Origin: Gnetum montanum
Taxonomy: Eukaryota > Streptophyta > Gnetopsida > Gnetales > Gnetaceae
DNA: 64,000 nt
Direction of reading: 5' to 3'
Assembly (NCBI GenBank): GCA_015680685.1
Contig: MNCI01007634.1
Span: 356,548-420,547, forward strand
Below are positions 1-10,054 of the stretch, piece after piece (the stretch's first letter is position 1; every line of letters starts with the position of its first letter). Below the pieces are notes generated by a model. The model had not been told where the DNA came from and did not search any database. It saw nothing but the letters and a program-made list of their open reading frames with translations. Made by a program: the position numbers and the translations under genes.

Positions 1-335
1 CTCTATGTGCATATGAAACGAGGTACAACGATGTAGAGCGTAATTCCCTAGCATTAGTTTTTACGTTTAAAAAGTGTAGATATTATCTTTTCCGTAGCAA
101 TGTCAATATCATCTGTAAAAACAACATTCTTAGGGCCATTACGCACAACTTATACGAGAGTAGTAAAATAGCTCGCTGGAAGGCTATCACAGCAGAATTC
201 GATCTACATTATATTGGCCAATCATCCACGAAAGGCCAGGCAATAGCTGACTAGTTAATAACTTCGCCAATTAACAATCAGGCGACTATAGAGCCAGAGT
301 TCCTTGACGAACATGTACATAGTTTAAGCCCTGTC
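1..335 (+). pseudogene. Element A: C-terminal end of RT-linked RNase H (gypsy pol)
   Basis: The frame at positions 3, 6, 9... is open from the window edge to a TAG at 252-254. It reads like the end of the RNase H that follows reverse transcriptase in Ty3/gypsy pol: a TRYNDVERNSLALVF segment, then KIARWKAITAEFDLHYIGQS, then KGQAIAD just before the stop. In this family the position after KGQAIAD is normally Gln or Phe, so the TAG fits a CAG-to-TAG change. The same frame continues through the stop into the second RNase H, so this is one polyprotein broken by a single nonsense codon. The RT itself lies left of the window. The family assignment is firm; the exact domain edge is approximate. Confidence 0.85.
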
Positions 336-2078
336 TTGACAGGCCCCGAAGCAACGTTGTATTTCGACGGAGCTTCAACCGCTAGAGGTGGCAGTGCTGC
401 CACTATTATTACGCTATCGCCTGAGGATGTGCATCTCCACGCTTATCGCTTGACCTTCCCCTGTACAAACAATGTGGCAGAGTATGAGGGGCTCCTCAGG
501 GGATTACTAACTACCAGTGAACTCGATGTTCGACACCTGGCGATTAGGGGCGATTCGATGCTTGTCATAAATCAGATCACAGGAGTCTACGCCTGCAAGG
601 CTATACATTTGCAGCCCTACTGCAATAAAGCTAAAGATCTTCTGAGCCAATTTGCAACCATCGATGTCCAGCACGTGCCACGCACGGATAACACACTGGC
701 CGATGCACTGGCTACATTGGCTCTGAACGTGCCTTCACATCTTTTTGACACTTGCCCTACATTGATAACAGACTGCGTAGATCCTATCATTCAAATGGTG
801 CAAATCTCTTCACTTCTCGAGGGAAGCACACCTGAATGGTACGACGACATTAAAACTTACCTTTTACAAGGCGAATTACCATCTGAATTGCCATGCGCGC
901 AGAAAGATGCAATACGCAAGCGGGCTAGGCAATACGTCGTCATTGGAGACAGCACTCTTTGTAGACGCTCCTTTGATGACGTGCTGCTTACTTGCGTTGA
1001 CAAAACCCAAGCACAGCACATAGTTGGCGAAGTTCATGAGGGACTGTGTGGAGGCCACGTAGCACCACGGGCTATGGCCCTAAAAATTCGTCGCTTAGGA
1101 TACTACTGGCCGCGCATGGAAAAGGATTGCCTGACAAAGGTTAAAACTTGTGACACATGTCAGCGCCACAGGAATCTCATACACGTGTCACCTACAGAAT
1201 TACATACAACGCAGATAACATGGCCATTTCAACGATTGGGACTAGACATTATAGGCCCCATCACGCCGAAGTCTTCCGCAGGTCATAGCTTCATCATTAC
1301 TGCTACTGAGTATTTTACGAAGTGGGTAGAGGCTGTTCCCCTGCGAAAGATCACATCTCAGCAGATTTGCCATTTTATCCTGGACAATATAGTAACCAGA
1401 TTTGGTCTCCCGATGACTATCGTGACCGACAATGGGCCACAGTTTAATAGCACGGAAAATAAATCCTTTTGTGATAACCTGGGCATTAGACAATCTTTTT
1501 CCTCCCCCTATTATCCGCAAGCGAATGGTCAAGCTAAAGCAACGAACAAAGTGATCATCAATCTGCCCCAAAAAATGCTCGACGGTAACAAAAGGCGGTG
1601 GCACGAACAGATCCTCTATGTGCTATGGGCGTATTGTACTACGTGTAGGACGGCTACGGGTAGTATGCCCTATAGCTTGGTTTACGGGTCTGAAGCAGTG
1701 CTGCCTCTCAAGTTGCAAATTCCTTCTCTGAGAATGGTCCTCTCCACGGTTATAAATGAGGCTCAACACACCGAGTCTCGAATCACGGATCTGGATTCAG
1801 TAGAAGAGAAGCAGATACAGGCTCTTGACATGATTGAAAGGTATCAAGACAAACAGAGATAGAAACATCATCACAACCTTCAACAGCGCCCGATCAAGAA
1901 AGGAGATCTAGTTCTCAAGGCTGTGCGTGAACCAGTCGGCAAGTTCTCTGCAAACTGGGAAGGCCCTTTCTTGGTGGTTGACGTGTACTGCAACGGAGCA
2001 TTCAAGTTAGCAGACGTCAACGGCAATGAATTATCAAATCCTGTAAATCATGTGTATTTGAAGCAGTATTACATTTAG
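336..2078 (+). pseudogene. Element A: plant-type second RNase H plus integrase (Tat/Ogre-like gypsy pol)
   Basis: A 508-codon open stretch followed, after one TAG at 1860-1862, by 71 more in-frame codons to TAG 2076-2078. Residues ~5-130 form the second (RVT_3-type) RNase H with all four acidic residues visible: D11 in YFDGAS, E49 in NNVAEYEG, D73 in RGDSMLV, D123 in LADALATLA. Residues ~230-280 carry the integrase HHCC zinc finger (HEGLCGGH ... CDTC). The core has D304 (GLDIIGP) and D365 (VTDNGPQF). The expected glutamate 36 positions later is lysine (codon 1536-1538, residue 401), so the enzyme should be inactive. After the stop, the C-terminal domain ends NPVNHVYLKQYYI. A dual RNase H with integrase marks the Tat lineage. 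The first codon at 336 is TTG and not a real start, because the frame comes from upstream. Confidence 0.92.
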
Positions 2079-2084
2079 CAGCAT

Positions 2085-2640
2085 CTACGGTGTCAACAGC
2101 AGGTACGACGTTAAACTGGCACTGATCGTCCACTATGACGCTAAACTGGCATTGACCGTCCACTACGACGTAAAACTGGCATTCCTTGCATGCGTCCGCC
2201 ACGACGCTAAACTGACAATATTCGTCTACTATGACACTAAACTGGCAAGTTATAACCGTCCGCTACGACGTAAAACTGGCAATGTTGTACAGGTCCGCCA
2301 AGACGAAAAACTGGCATCTTTTGCATGCGTCCGCCACGACGCTAAACTGGCACAAGTAAGTAGCCATCTGCTGAGACGTAAAACCAGCGCAGCTCTGTCC
2401 TTGGGTCATGACATGAAACTGACATCCATAGCACGGTCTGTTGAGACCATAAATCAGACATGCCATCGTCCGCTATGATGTAAAACTAGCATTTCTCGGT
2501 CTGCCCGGACTTTAAACTGGGACCATGGTCTGCTGAGACTTAAAACCAGCAATGACAGTCTACCAGGACTTAAAACTGGGACTTACAGACTACTGCCATA
2601 TAAATCAAGCAAGCGTGATCATCTCTGTACAGCTACACGA
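2085..2640 (+). repeat. AAACTGGCA degenerate tandem array, element A
   Basis: About 16 irregular units of ~25-45 bp, each built on a core like CGCTACGACGTTAAACTGGCA-type sequence with variable spacers; later units drift to TTAAAACCAGC and TTAAAACTGGG. It starts directly after the pol stop and sits between pol and the 3' LTR. The apparent ORFs here on both strands are by-products of the repeat (YDVKLA, HDAKLT and similar). Related, more decayed arrays occur in element D at 32690-32990, 39065-39165 and 41850-42310. Hypervariable repeat-rich 3' regions are known in Tat/Ogre elements. Confidence 0.85.
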
Positions 2641-3679
2641 CAAACGATGTAGGATACTGGGATAGTCCTAGCATCGCCACCTCACCGGCATCCTACTGAT
2701 TCATCAGATGAGCTGAGAGGCATCTCACTGATCCCTCGGAGATGCCGCCGTTGCGCCCACTGCAACGGTGGTACCTCTGAGAGTTTAGTCTCACCAGCCG
2801 GAGCCCCACCACAATCCTCAACGATAGCGACCCCGGGAACCTCTGCCAATCATCGCTATCGGACGCCGGCTTCGCAAATTCATCTAGCTGGTTCCCTATA
2901 CAACCAGTTAGCTGCACTATGTCTGATGCCTTTTGGCGAAGATATGCTGGGCCAATCGTTAGGATTGGCGGCTCCGCCTTCATGCTCCAGCCCCTTCTTC
3001 ACGGTCGAATCGCTCTATCTAGCATCAAACGGTGCTCGTTTCGAAAACCTCGCCTCTTGTTCGCATGAGCAGTGGTGTCCTCTGTTTTCTTCTGTGGTTG
3101 CAGGTTACTTGCTTCGAGGATGTGGTTCAAAGATGCGTTCACCTGAGTGGTGAAGGACAACAACGTCTTGAGATGGCTGCTCAGGTTTGCCCGACCATCT
3201 AGATCTACATGCCTATACCTCTCATAATCCCACCCTTAGCTCTTAATCCCTACCACCCGCTCCCCGCACGCAGAGCTACATACGCAAGCATCCACTTTCC
3301 GCACTTACACTAGCAGAGATATCGTAGAAGTGATGCGCCACGCTCCTTTTGCAAGCATTCCTGCTATAATCAGAGATAGAGAGATCTCATACTGACGCGT
3401 TACGCTCGTCTAAAAGCATTCCTGTTGACATACGTGTGCGTACGCTTCTGTGCGTTTAGTAAGCGTATTCCATACTCCTACCATCCTGACTTATTTTATG
3501 TCCTACCCGAACCTGTTTTCCTGCTATGCCATTCTATCTCCCATTCCCTCCAGCGTTGCTCTTCCATGTTAACAGGGCAATCCTTGAGTAGCCATGGATG
3601 GACATTGTTCTTGCTTCTACCAATCCAGTGTTTCGTATTTTTTGTCGACGTCTTTCGGGGAAGCCCTCCAACCGTCAAT
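2641..3679 (+). other. Element A 3' untranslated spacer, no gene
   Basis: I see no coding homology between the repeat array and the purine tract. The stretch is relatively rich in CpG compared with the rest of the window, which agrees with A being the youngest copy. Short ORFs on both strands (for example 2693-2983 minus, 3425-3769 plus) have no recognisable domain and cross the LTR boundary or overlap each other. Confidence 0.5.
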
Positions 3680-3690
3680 AAAGAGGGGCC
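3680..3690 (+). promoter_or_regulatory. Polypurine tract of element A
   Basis: AAAGAGGGGCC immediately precedes the 3' LTR start (TTGAAACACC). The same tract precedes the LTR at 43818 (AAAGAGGGGCC) and at 59800 (AAAGAGAGGCC), and in decayed form on the minus strand near 8521-8540. It serves as plus-strand primer in reverse transcription. Confidence 0.8.
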
Positions 3691-3692
3691 AT

Positions 3693-5151
3693 TGAAACAC
3701 CGTGAAAATTGCAGGTCGGCCTCAGGCAAAGATTCACAATTCAGGCAAGGGCGCATGTCAAAATTCTAGAAGGGAGAGTAATACAGAGCAACACCAAGAG
3801 GCGCGTAGCATTAAGTCCTCAACTTCTTGTGCAGATTCCTAATCTTTCTATGTTTTTTCTGTTCACGCTATATCACGCGACGTAGCGTAATGACGCTTAG
3901 CGTGATTCTGTTCAAACATAGTCTGGCATTAGAAGGATAGTTACTTCGGCATAGGGAGAAGCTTGAGCAGCGTAATATGCGACTTCTTGTGTATTTTGCT
4001 AAGTCTTTTGTTCAAGGCCAGGTTTACGCTCTGTTACGCACGGCAGCGTAATGAGCTCCAGAACAATCAAAGGCAAAGTCAAAGAAAGTGCAATTGCTTA
4101 TCATACGCTCATCACGCAACGTAGCGTATCACAGCGTATTGCATCGCCAAGTTAGACATCTTCTACGCTTCATTACGCGCGGCTGCGTAAGCGAGCGTAA
4201 AACAGCTTGAATCCATTGTTTCCAGGTTATGTTACGCTCGTGCATGCAACGCAGCGTGAATGAGTGTAATATAACTGAAGGATAGTTGGGACATGCCTGA
4301 CGTGCATCTATTCTTCACACGCACAATATACAAATAAGCGTATTGTGCGTAGTCATGAAATCTGACACAAAAATGGTCAAGCCAACAATACCCGAAACAT
4401 TCGGGACACATGTCATCAGGGTTACGCCTTTTCCACAGGACGTCGCAGCCTATAAATACCCCAGTTGACAAAGGTACAGGGGTTGGAAAATCAAAGAAAC
4501 AAAGGCATTTTTCTGAGCACTAGAGCACTTATCACCTTTTGAGAAGAGATACATAGAGCAGCGCTTTGGCAATTGTTGACAGCATCACCTTACGGCAGAA
4601 ACAGAGCACAGTTCACTTTGAGCACCGGCGAAAGGAGTAATCGTTCTGCTGGGGAAGACTCTATTGGTCAGAAACAGTTGATTGGTAGACGTCAGAGCTT
4701 GACCTTCCTTGCATCCTGGCTTTAGCCCACGAGGTAGATCGGACTTTTGTTTGGACAGTTTTCTTATTGTTTTATGCTTGCTTCACATCCAGTAATCGGG
4801 GTCTCCCCAGTGTAACGAGATATACAAAATATACTTTTTTTCAAGTCAAAGTGTAGATCTTGAAACTACGTGTTTTCTCTTATGTCAGCCTCCTCTTGTC
4901 GTGTTTAATGTTATCATCGTTGCAATTCATCTACATCGTTTTCCCCTCATTTTTGCGATTCCTCGAATCAGATCATTTCACGAGATATTCATCAGTTTAC
5001 TGATTAGTAAGTCCCTGTCTGATCGACAAGACCATTCAGGGTGCCGCGGATTCGTTTTTTCCAGCATGGCCCTCGCACAGATCCGTGGTTAAAACTGTGT
5101 ACACGAAATTTGTTCGGTATTTTCCAGCTGCTGACGTTTTCCGTCGTTACA
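3693..5151 (+). repeat. 3' LTR of element A
   Basis: Starts TGAAACACC right after the purine tract and ends GTCGTTACA. Both edges were set by comparison with the LTRs at 26586-28203 and 43832-45463: homology begins at TG/TA-AAACACC and stops at the same TACA point in all copies. U3 (about 3850-4280) holds repeated short inverted motifs built from TACGCT and AGCGTA. A TATA box lies at 4451-4457. The final ~150 bp contain the best conserved block of the family (CTGATCGACAAGACC near 5020-5034). At 1459 bp it is shorter than the D and G LTRs. Confidence 0.85.
4451..4457 (+). promoter_or_regulatory. TATA box in element A LTR
   Basis: CCTATAAATACCCC, matching CCTATAAATACCC at equivalent positions of the D LTRs (27566 and 44803) and of the G LTR on the minus strand (20741-20748). 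It marks the U3/R promoter region of the LTR. Confidence 0.75.
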
Positions 5152-5189
5152 AACCTGTAGATACATAATTGATAATATTGACATGTTCA

Positions 5190-6930
5190 TTAGGAAATTC
5201 AAGATCTATGGCTACCTTGTCTTCAATTGGAGAGGTAGTTAACTAGGCGGCAATGTATTGACATTTTGTTGAAGCTTGGGAAATATAGTATAGGTTGAAT
5301 TTGGCTAGTATGACTTTTCATTGTGCTATTCAATCACTTTTATAGATATTGGTTATAATGGCTACATTGTTTTCATATATAACATTGACTTAACTCCGAA
5401 AGAGGGAATGCATCAACCTCTTCAAGGAGAAAACTAAGGGTAGACAATGTTTTTCAACTTTAGTGTACTAAGTCTCATAGACTATTAAGGCATAACTCAA
5501 GTAGTAAATAGGTAGCTCTATTCCATCATCTCTTTTTTGATAGAGCAAGGAGGCTATGGATGAATTAGAGACTACAAGTTAGATGTAGAATGATTTATCT
5601 ATTTGAGGTGGATACTCATTTGGTAATTGGACTAACTCTTACTTAATACTATCAAAGCATTCTTGGTATTTTTTTGTCCACTTATAGTGGACCTCCTTCT
5701 TGAGCATGTGTTTCATGAATCGTAGTTTTTCTATAAGCCTCAAGATGAATCTAAAAATAAACTATAATATACCTTGTAAACCACATAGTTTCTTAAGGTT
5801 GCCAGTTATTGAAAAATTGGTTATGCCCTTCATCTTATTAGGATAAACTTGTATTCCTACCTTAGAGACTATATATCTAAGCATATTCCTAGTTTTGATG
5901 TCAAAGACATACTTCTTAGGATTGAGTTGAAGTTCATATTTGAGACAACATTGAAGGACTAAATTTAGGTCATGTGTATGATCATTAAATATCTTAGACT
6001 TTTCTATGATATCATCAACATAGTCATTATAAAAACCTAGCATGTAATCACTAAAGGTGTAGGCCCTGGCTTGTTGATACATCACAAATGTATTTTTTAG
6101 ACCAAAATAAATGATTGTATAACAAATGATCCCCCAAGGAGTCATGAATGTTGTATAAAATTGGTGCTCTAAGTTGATCCTAACTTGGTTATATTCATAA
6201 AATAAATCCATGAAGGATAATAAGGCATGGGCAACCATAGTATTAATGAGTAGATTAATATTAGATATAGGAAAGTTGTCCTTCATGGTAGCTTTTTTGA
6301 GGTCATGGAAATTGATACATATGTGAATGCTACCATATTTCTTAGGTACCACCACTATGTTGAATGCCTAATTAGTGTAGTTGATAGCTGAAATGAATCC
6401 TTCTTGGTAGAGTTTCTTAATCTCATTGCAGATTTTCAAGGTTAAATCTAGTCTAATCATGCATACCTTCTACTTGATAGTCTTGATGCTAGGGTCAAGT
6501 ATGATATTATGTTAAACTAGGTATGGATCAAGTTTGAGCATGTCTCCATTAGGTCATGTAAATATTTTAATGTTAGCTTGAAGACCCTTGATGATATCTT
6601 AGATAATTTGAGGTTTTAGTGGGGAACATATTTTTAGTGTTGTCTCCTCACCATTGTGTGCTATAATGGGGACTTCTAATAGAGAATTCTCTATGATATT
6701 TCCATCCTCCAAGTTGAGGATGTTGACTTTGTAATAAAGCCATTCTAAGGTTTTTTCCTGTTAAGGCTATATGGTCAAAGAGGCTCCTAGGCTCAAGATC
6801 TAAAAAATCAAGGTTGATTAGTCATTTGACATCACAATATGGTCCATTTAGGCTTAAAGGCAAGTTGGAATGTTCCCATGTCTCCATGGCTTAATCCTAC
6901 ATGTCAAAATAAGTTTATTAAGTGACATCT
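5190..6930 (-). pseudogene. Element E: Tat-type reverse transcriptase with start of RNase H
   Basis: On the minus strand, reading down from ~6930, the sequence gives the linker before RT (LNLEDGNIIENSLLEVP), then RT with VVPKKYGSIHICINF, a region normally reading MPFGLKN, and an intact active-site YVDDI (Asp pair at 6011-6016). Downstream NPKKYVFDIKTRNML and VYPNKMKGITNF match the RT thumb. The longest open piece is 5762-6355; flanking parts are broken by stops and frameshifts. The sequence fades in the RNase H and stops within ~40 bp of the element A LTR end at 5151. This suggests that A inserted into E and that the rest of E lies left of the window. A splice-acceptor-like tract precedes the RT near 6950-6990. 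Confidence 0.82.
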
Positions 6931-7086
6931 GAATGATACAATTGTCAAACAAAATTAAAATCATGCAAAATAATGAAATAATAAATCATAATAAAGAAAT
7001 ATAAGGTTAAAATAAGGTTACAACAAGGTAAAATAAGGTCAATACAAGGTAAAATATGTTAGAATAGGATGAATAAGACACCAAAT

Positions 7087-8520
7087 TGTAGCACCTAAAA
7101 AATTCAATCACTAGAAAACTAGAAAATCCTAGGCTTACAATAGTTTTGACCTTGAATCGCAAGGGCCTCTGAAAATGGGAATCAAGGTGCTTTGGAAGAT
7201 CTTGTCGATCACCTAGGGACCTATGAAGTGTAAACAAAGATAAAATCCAAAATGAAATTTCAAATTGAAACAAAAAAAATTACATAAAATTAAACCATAA
7301 GCAAAATTTGCACTACAAATGAACTAAAAAATTTATAAAAATGAAAGTGATAAAAGTTCAAGGAGTATAGATGGATGCTCAAAGCACAAGAAGTTGGCTA
7401 GACTAGAACTTGAAGCATGTTGGAGATCGCAAGATGTGTCCTGTAGTCGATCTCTACCATCTAGGTACTTTCTAGCTCTAATATCTTGCAACTCCTTGCT
7501 ATTTTTTTGTTTGAGTCTACAATTTTGGCTGTGGGTGGTGGTAATAGTGGTACAAGCTTCTATTTCAATGGCACTACACCAAGAGTTTCCAATGCTCAGT
7601 GTAGATACCAAATGGAATTCAATCTTTTAAGGCTACCAAAGGATTTGAATTGCAAAAGTGTGGTATTACTAAAAATTGTTGGAAACTACTCAAAAAAAAT
7701 TGTTGCAAACAATTGCCTTTTTTTAAAGTCAAAATTTTAAAACCTGAATATGGTATTTAAGATTGGGTTTTATATGCTTTAGGTTGTTGATTTGATGCCA
7801 CAAATTAGTATCATGATTATTGACAAATTAATTGCAGGCATAATGACTATAATTCCTAGCATAGTTGACCATTTGTGATTAGTTTTGATGCACGTGGGTC
7901 ACCAAAACCCATCTACATACTAAAAATACTAAATGGACTTTTGTGACTATGCTAGCCTTCACCATGACTATGCTAGATGTTGCTAAAGTCTGCCAAAATC
8001 ACGGTGACTACACTGGCCAAGACTATAGTTGCTAAAGATCTAGCATGATTATGCTAGCCATGTTGCCACCACTTGAAAAGTTGTCATGACTATGTTGACC
8101 ATTGCTAGGAACATCGAAAACTCAACAATACTAACATTGGTCTTGTAGCTACACTAGGTTTTGTTGTTACTACATTGGATGGTGTTCCTGGAAAGTGAAA
8201 CTCCAATACCATCTATGCTAGGGGTAGATGGTTTCAACATTGCTGAGACTATACCTCTACAAAAACCCATGAAGATGACAAATTTGGCAATCCCCAAGGC
8301 ATTTTTGACCTTTCCAAGCTCATATATAGATATGATAGCACTTTTTCCACTTAGGAAGTCAGGTAGTAGTAACTTATAGGACATTTTTCAGCCCCAACAA
8401 GTTAAAATATGAAATATTGTAGCTCATGGACTATTAATCTCACATTTACATTGAAATCTTACCTCAAGATAGGTGGTGAAGGTTATAAGCTACCAGATGT
8501 GTTTTCTTGATGGTGTTTCG
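7087..8520 (-). repeat. 3' LTR of element F-G
   Basis: Minus-strand LTR. Its start is CGAAACACC at 8520 (TG changed to CG), preceded by a decayed purine tract (CAATAAATAGGAACTAA). Its end is GTGCTACA at 7087. The conserved U5 block reads TGATCGACAAGATC near 7190-7205. A degraded TATA (TTAAATACC) lies at 7754-7762. U3 around 7930-8100 contains several ACTATGCTAGCC-like motifs. Length 1434 bp, close to the A LTR. Confidence 0.75.
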
Positions 8521-8782
8521 TTAGTTCCTATTTATTGATGTTTGAAGGATTGACCTAAGAGAAATCAATAAAGAATAAAAAAGATCACTACAAGCTCGTC
8601 ATCAAAGGTTAAAATTTGTTACACCTAAAAGAGATCTATATCTTGCATTATAGATGTTACAAAGTTTTTCAGTTCAATTGTTGTGCAAAACAAGATAGAG
8701 AAAAGAATGTTGAATGTTATCTCATTTATTGTTGGTCATTATGGTTGTGGATGTCAATGTTGGTTCTTGTTAAGAAGATGTG
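8521..8782 (-). other. Spacer between F integrase end and 3' LTR
   Basis: Only ~260 bp separate the pol stop from the LTR. The AAACTGGCA array found here in A and D is not recognisable, so it has been deleted or has decayed. No gene seen. Confidence 0.45.
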
Positions 8783-9660
8783 TTAGATATAATAAGGCTT
8801 TAGATAGTAATGATTAATTAGATTGGCAAACTCATTCTCATCCATATATGCTATCTAGAACTCTCCATTATCATAGGCCTTGATGATCAAGAAAGTTCCT
8901 CCCTAGTAAGCTTTGAATTTGTCCATATGCTCACAGAAAACCTTGAGGACCACGTCTTCCTTCTTGATCTTTTACTTGTTTAGGTTGTGGTGGTGCCATT
9001 GTTTATACTTCTCCTAGTATCACTTGATGTTAGTAAGCATTCACACTAGTTGCTTCTCAACTAAGTCTAGATCCATGGTTCTTAGATCCTTATTTTGTTC
9101 ATTATTGATGAATTCTGGTAGGGCTACTAAGAGAGGTGGAACCTACAATTCAAGAGGCAAAACTACTTCAAAATCATAAACCAAGCTATATGGGGTTGCA
9201 CTTGTTGTGGTTTGATAGGTTGTTCAATAGGTTCAAAGTGCGTTCACAAGCCACACATACCACTTGTATCTGCTATTATTCAGCATCTTTTTGAGTTTAT
9301 GATAGCTTTGTTGCTAGCTTTAGGTTATCCATTTGCTTGAGGGTAGTATGGTGACGAAAAGGAATACTTAATGCCTAGGTCATGACAAAAGTTTTTCATT
9401 TCTTGGCTACTAAATTATGGTCCATTGTTGGTGACTATGATCATTGGTATACCAAAATGGTCTACTATGTTATCGAGTATAAAGCTAAAGACTTATTGAG
9501 ATGTTGTCTTTCTTAGGGGAATATCTTCAACCCACATTATGGCGACAATGATTATAAAGCTATGACCTGTATAAGAATTAGGCATTATAGGTCAAATGAT
9601 ATGCAACTAGCTTTAGGGGTACATGTGGGATGTTAATAGGAAGCTTAGGCAAGAAGTCAA
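8783..9660 (-). pseudogene. Element F: integrase core and C-terminal domain remnant
   Basis: Reading down the minus strand from ~9650: a short end of the zinc-finger region (IPHVPLKLVAYHLT), then a core fragment with FILDNIVDHFGIPMIIVT, SFSSPYYPQANG and KASNKAIIN, then the C-terminal domain ending NEFANLINHYYLKPYYI with stop at 8783-8785. The segment carrying the first catalytic Asp is deleted. The second Asp is Asn (VTNNGP, near 9430). The Glu is Lys (AAA at 9319-9321), the same substitution as in element A. Frameshifts and stops break the frame repeatedly. No protease or RT lies upstream in this element; the integrase abuts unrelated sequence at ~9660. Confidence 0.8.
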
Positions 9661-10054
9661 ACTCCATGCCTTGGGCTAGGTCCCACATAACTAATGGCAC
9701 TAAAAACAACAAAAGTATAACCATAAACATGATATACAACCTAAGGTAGCCATAGCATAAATATAACTCATAGCAAAACAACTAAGGCATAGAAAAACAT
9801 AGTTCTTACTAATCTTAGGTGCAATCTATTACAACCGATTGACAATGTCCTTTGCCATTCTATGCATGAATTTTATCTTTTTTGGGACCTCTATGCATGG
9901 TTTCTTGTGAAACATGGATGCAGAGGCCTTTGATTGTGGCTCAAGAACTATGATAAGCATAATAATCATTAGGCAAGTAAGAACTAAGAAATTAAACATA
10001 AAATTATATACAACAATGAATAAAGCATAGGCATACTTGCATTCATATTCACAT
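9661..10054. other. No gene recognised
   Basis: AT-rich sequence between the integrase remnant and the end of the multi-exon gene. A small minus-strand ORF (9578-9781) runs out of the integrase remnant and has no independent support. Confidence 0.4.

Noticed and set aside
1242-1604. 120-codon minus-strand ORF
   Set aside because: Shadow of the integrase core on the other strand.
2152-2478. 108-codon ORF with internal repeats (YDVKLA, HDAKLT)
   Set aside because: It is a reading of the AAACTGGCA array; unit spacing is irregular, the opposite strand is also open, and the equivalent D array is closed.
4901-5092. Small plus-strand ORF in the A LTR
   Set aside because: Lies in the conserved U5 block but is in a different frame from the open frame of the D 3' LTR.
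7333-7740. Overlapping ORFs on both strands in the F LTR
   Set aside because: Inside an LTR, no homology, and not conserved in the other LTR copies.
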